64,000 bases of DNA, from positions 1 through 64,000 of the forward strand of contig NZ_JARXWI010000019.1 of assembly GCF_029893085.1 (NCBI RefSeq), written 5' to 3'. Positions 62,316 to 64,000 of the stretch are shown here, piece by piece. The position numbers and the translations under genes are program-made. Positions within the stretch are counted from its first letter, which is position 1. Each line of letters begins with the position of its first letter. The notes below the pieces were generated by a model. That model searched no databases. It was not told where the DNA came from and worked only from the letters and a program-made list of their open reading frames with translations. Source of the DNA: Parabacteroides sp. PFB2-10. Its GTDB lineage: Bacteria; Bacteroidota; Bacteroidia; Bacteroidales; Tannerellaceae.

Positions 62316-63187
62316 TTCATTTTATCAAGTAAACCAATCAGTTTTTCCAATTCCTCTTCGGATGCAAAAGGAATCGTAATCTTCCCCTTTCCCTGCTTAT
62401 TATAGCTCAACTGCACCTTCGATTTAAAAAAGCGCGACAGGTGATCCTGTAGCAGCGTGTATTCTTCCGGCAATTTGACCTTTGTTTTTTTCGCCATGGC
62501 CTTCTCCGGCTGCTTCGCGGCATTTCCCCGCACCAACTCTTCAACGTTACGCACAGAGAGTCCTTCTGCCAATACCCTTTCGTATAACGCCAATTGAATC
62601 TTGGGTTCATCCACCGAAATAAGTGCGCGCGCATGTCCCATATCAATCTTACGGTCTTTCAGTCCCATCTGTACTTCCGCCGGTAGCTTCAACAAACGCA
62701 GGTAATTGGCAATGGTAGCTCTTTTCTTACCCACCCGTTCGCTCAATCGCTCCTGTGTCAACCCGTATATATCAATCAACTTCTGGTAAGCCAATGCAAT
62801 TTCTATGGAGTTCAGATCTTCGCGTTGGATATTTTCGATCAGCGCCATTTCCATCACATTTTCATCCGCCGCGGTCTTGATATAAGCCGGGATACGCTCC
62901 AAACCGGCCAATAAAGAGGCACGATAGCGGCGCTCGCCCGAAATGATCATGTATTTACCGCTATCCGTTTCTTTTAACGTAATCGGTTGAATAACACCTA
63001 ACGAACGGATAGAGGTAGCCAACTCTTCCAGTGCATCCTCTTCGAACACCGAACGGGGCTGGTTGGGGTTGGGCTGAATTTTACTAAGCTCTATTTCACT
63101 AATCGACGACGAACCACCCGTTTTCAAGTCGTCCATCGTTATTAACGCATCTAATCCACGGCCGAGAGCCGATCTCTTTACTGCCAT
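62312..63187 (-). CDS. parB: ParB/Spo0J-family chromosome partition protein
   Basis: A 291-residue ParB. The N-terminal CTPase/ParB-N domain has GERRYRA and ENIQREDL (CTP-binding motifs), followed by a helix-turn-helix (LTQERLSERVGKKRATIANYL) for parS binding and a C-terminal dimerisation domain. It loads at parS sites and works with ParA in origin segregation. No parS-like palindrome was noticed in this window. The start is 75 bp from the parA stop; overlap with DUF5683 is 4 bp. Confidence 0.96.
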   Translation of the reverse strand: MAVKRSALGRGLDALITMDDLKTGGSSSISEIELSKIQPNPNQPRSVFEEDALEELATSIRSLGVIQPITLKETDSGKYMIISGERRYRASLLAGLERIPAYIKTAADENVMEMALIENIQREDLNSIEIALAYQKLIDIYGLTQERLSERVGKKRATIANYLRLLKLPAEVQMGLKDRKIDMGHARALISVDEPKIQLALYERVLAEGLSVRNVEELVRGNAAKQPEKAMAKKTKVKLPEEYTLLQDHLSRFFKSKVQLSYNKQGKGKITIPFASEEELEKLIGLLDKMK

Positions 63188-63198
63188 ACGCTTCTATT

Positions 63199-63252
63199 AA
63201 TTGATAATGGATGATTGATAATGGATAGGACATCAATCATCCATTATCAATT
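63199..63252. repeat. Inverted repeat between parA and parB
   Basis: Arms 63199-63219 and 63232-63252 are perfect 21-bp inverse copies with a 12-nt loop, built of (A)TTGATAATGGATGATTGAT units. It nearly fills the 75-bp gap between parA and parB. The AT-rich composition gives a weak stem, so it is more likely a repeat or attenuator than a full terminator. Confidence 0.7.
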
Positions 63253-63262
63253 ATCCATTCTT

Positions 63263-64000
63263 TTAATTCGTTTTACTAATTAACTCTTTCGCCAGCTGCA
63301 TATGATTCAACGCCCCCTTCGATTCCGGATCATAAAGAATCACCGGCTTCCCATAGCTGGAGGCTTCGCTGAGTTTCACATTACGCTGGATCACCGTGTC
63401 GAAAACCAAATCCTGGAACGGCCGCTTCACCTCTTCATAGATCTGATTAGCCAGACGCAGGCGCGAGTCGTACATAGTCAGAAGAAATCCTTCTATTTCC
63501 AGATTTGGGTTCAATTTCGACTTGATGATCTTGATCGTGTTCAACAGTTTACTGATCCCCTCCAAGGCAAAATACTCGCATTGTACCGGAATAATAACCG
63601 AATCGGCGGCTGTCAGCGCGTTTACGGTGATCAGTCCCAAGGAGGGCGAACAGTCTATCAGGATATAATCGTATTTACTTTTCAATGGTTCCAACACCTG
63701 TTTCAGCACACGCTCCCGGTTGTCGAGGTTCAACATCTCAATCTCCGCCCCTACCAGATCGATATGCGACGGGATAATCTCCAGGTTATCCACTTCTGTC
63801 GGCAAAATAGCTTTCCCGGCCTCATCCCCATTGATCAGACACTCATAGATAGACAATTCAACCGAACGTATATCCAATCCCAAGCCGGAAGAGGCATTAG
63901 CCTGCGGATCCGCATCAACCACCAAGACCTTCTTTTCCAACACAGCCAGTGAAGCCGCCAGGTTGATCGCCGTCGTAGTCTTACCAACACCCCCTTTTTG
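63263..64000 (-). CDS. parA: ParA/Soj-family partition ATPase (truncated by the window edge)
   Basis: The 5' end of the gene is outside the window; 245 residues are visible. The first visible residues are QKGGVGKTTTAINLAASLA, the deviant Walker A motif (KGGVGKTT), followed by VVDADPQANASSGLG (Walker A' region), DCSPSLG (Walker B) and the family C terminus. A GTG at 63943 is an internal Val, not the start. ParA moves ParB-parS complexes and organises the chromosome by ATP-dependent DNA binding. It starts the parA-parB-DUF5683-transglycosylase operon. Confidence 0.95.
   Translation of the reverse strand, partial: QKGGVGKTTTAINLAASLAVLEKKVLVVDADPQANASSGLGLDIRSVELSIYECLINGDEAGKAILPTEVDNLEIIPSHIDLVGAEIEMLNLDNRERVLKQVLEPLKSKYDYILIDCSPSLGLITVNALTAADSVIIPVQCEYFALEGISKLLNTIKIIKSKLNPNLEIEGFLLTMYDSRLRLANQIYEEVKRPFQDLVFDTVIQRNVKLSEASSYGKPVILYDPESKGALNHMQLAKELISKTN

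Noticed and set aside
63188-63262. parS centromere site
   Set aside because: The inverted repeat is AT-rich and lacks the GTG/CAC core of a parS palindrome.
63302-63952. 216-residue open frame opposite parA
   Set aside because: Antisense of a gene with intact Walker motifs; composition is unlike a real protein.

Overview
The window comes from a Gram-negative gut-type Bacteroidales bacterium, most likely Parabacteroides or a close relative in the Tannerellaceae. The evidence is the SusC/SusD pairs, a hybrid two-component sensor, BACON domains, PorQ of the type IX secretion system, an S46 peptidase, a fused gamma-alpha 2-oxoacid:ferredoxin oxidoreductase, and promoters of the TTTG / TAnnTTTG kind with no obvious Shine-Dalgarno sequences. 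The genus is inference; no rRNA is present.

Region 1 (about 0.2-25.3 kb) is a polysaccharide utilisation locus whose enzymes point to pectin. It holds two tandem CE1-like esterases, two GH97 and three GH43 enzymes, a giant hybrid two-component regulator, a GH28 polygalacturonase-like lipoprotein, a SusC/SusD pair, and a fused acetylesterase/pectin methylesterase (CE12-like + CE8). A cupin gene and a divergent HxlR regulator are interposed. Expected logic: SusD/SusC bind and import pectic oligosaccharides, esterases remove methyl, acetyl and possibly feruloyl groups, GH28 opens the galacturonan, GH43/GH97 trim side chains, and the hybrid regulator senses a released sugar.

Region 2 (25.6-33.5 kb) has the two-gene 2-oxoacid:ferredoxin oxidoreductase followed by a second SusC/SusD pair with no glycan enzymes.

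Region 3 (33.6-41.9 kb) is the least conventional part. An AT-rich minus-strand operon encodes an NVEALA-type Cys-rich secreted peptide, a small secreted protein and a beta-propeller lipoprotein. Next to it lie a membrane-bound TPR-AraC regulator, a DUF3575 protein, and a 1097-residue lipoprotein with seven BACON-like domains followed by a MACPF (perforin-like) domain. These are the best candidates for an undescribed system.

Region 4 (41.9-64 kb) is mostly housekeeping and envelope genes: phosphoesterase, nitroreductase, C1-like peptidase, TlpA-like protein, S46 dipeptidyl-peptidase, flippase, RuvB, Ohr, PorQ, two near-duplicate TonB genes, prenyl synthase, TatD, tRNA-Ser(GGA), an ExbB/ExbD cluster, a LysM transglycosylase, DUF5683, ParB, and ParA cut by the window edge.

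Five copies of a structured intergenic repeat (about 280 bp when complete) lie between genes at about 16.2, 25.3, 35.6, 43.9 and 52.1 kb. Strong hairpin terminators mark most operon ends.
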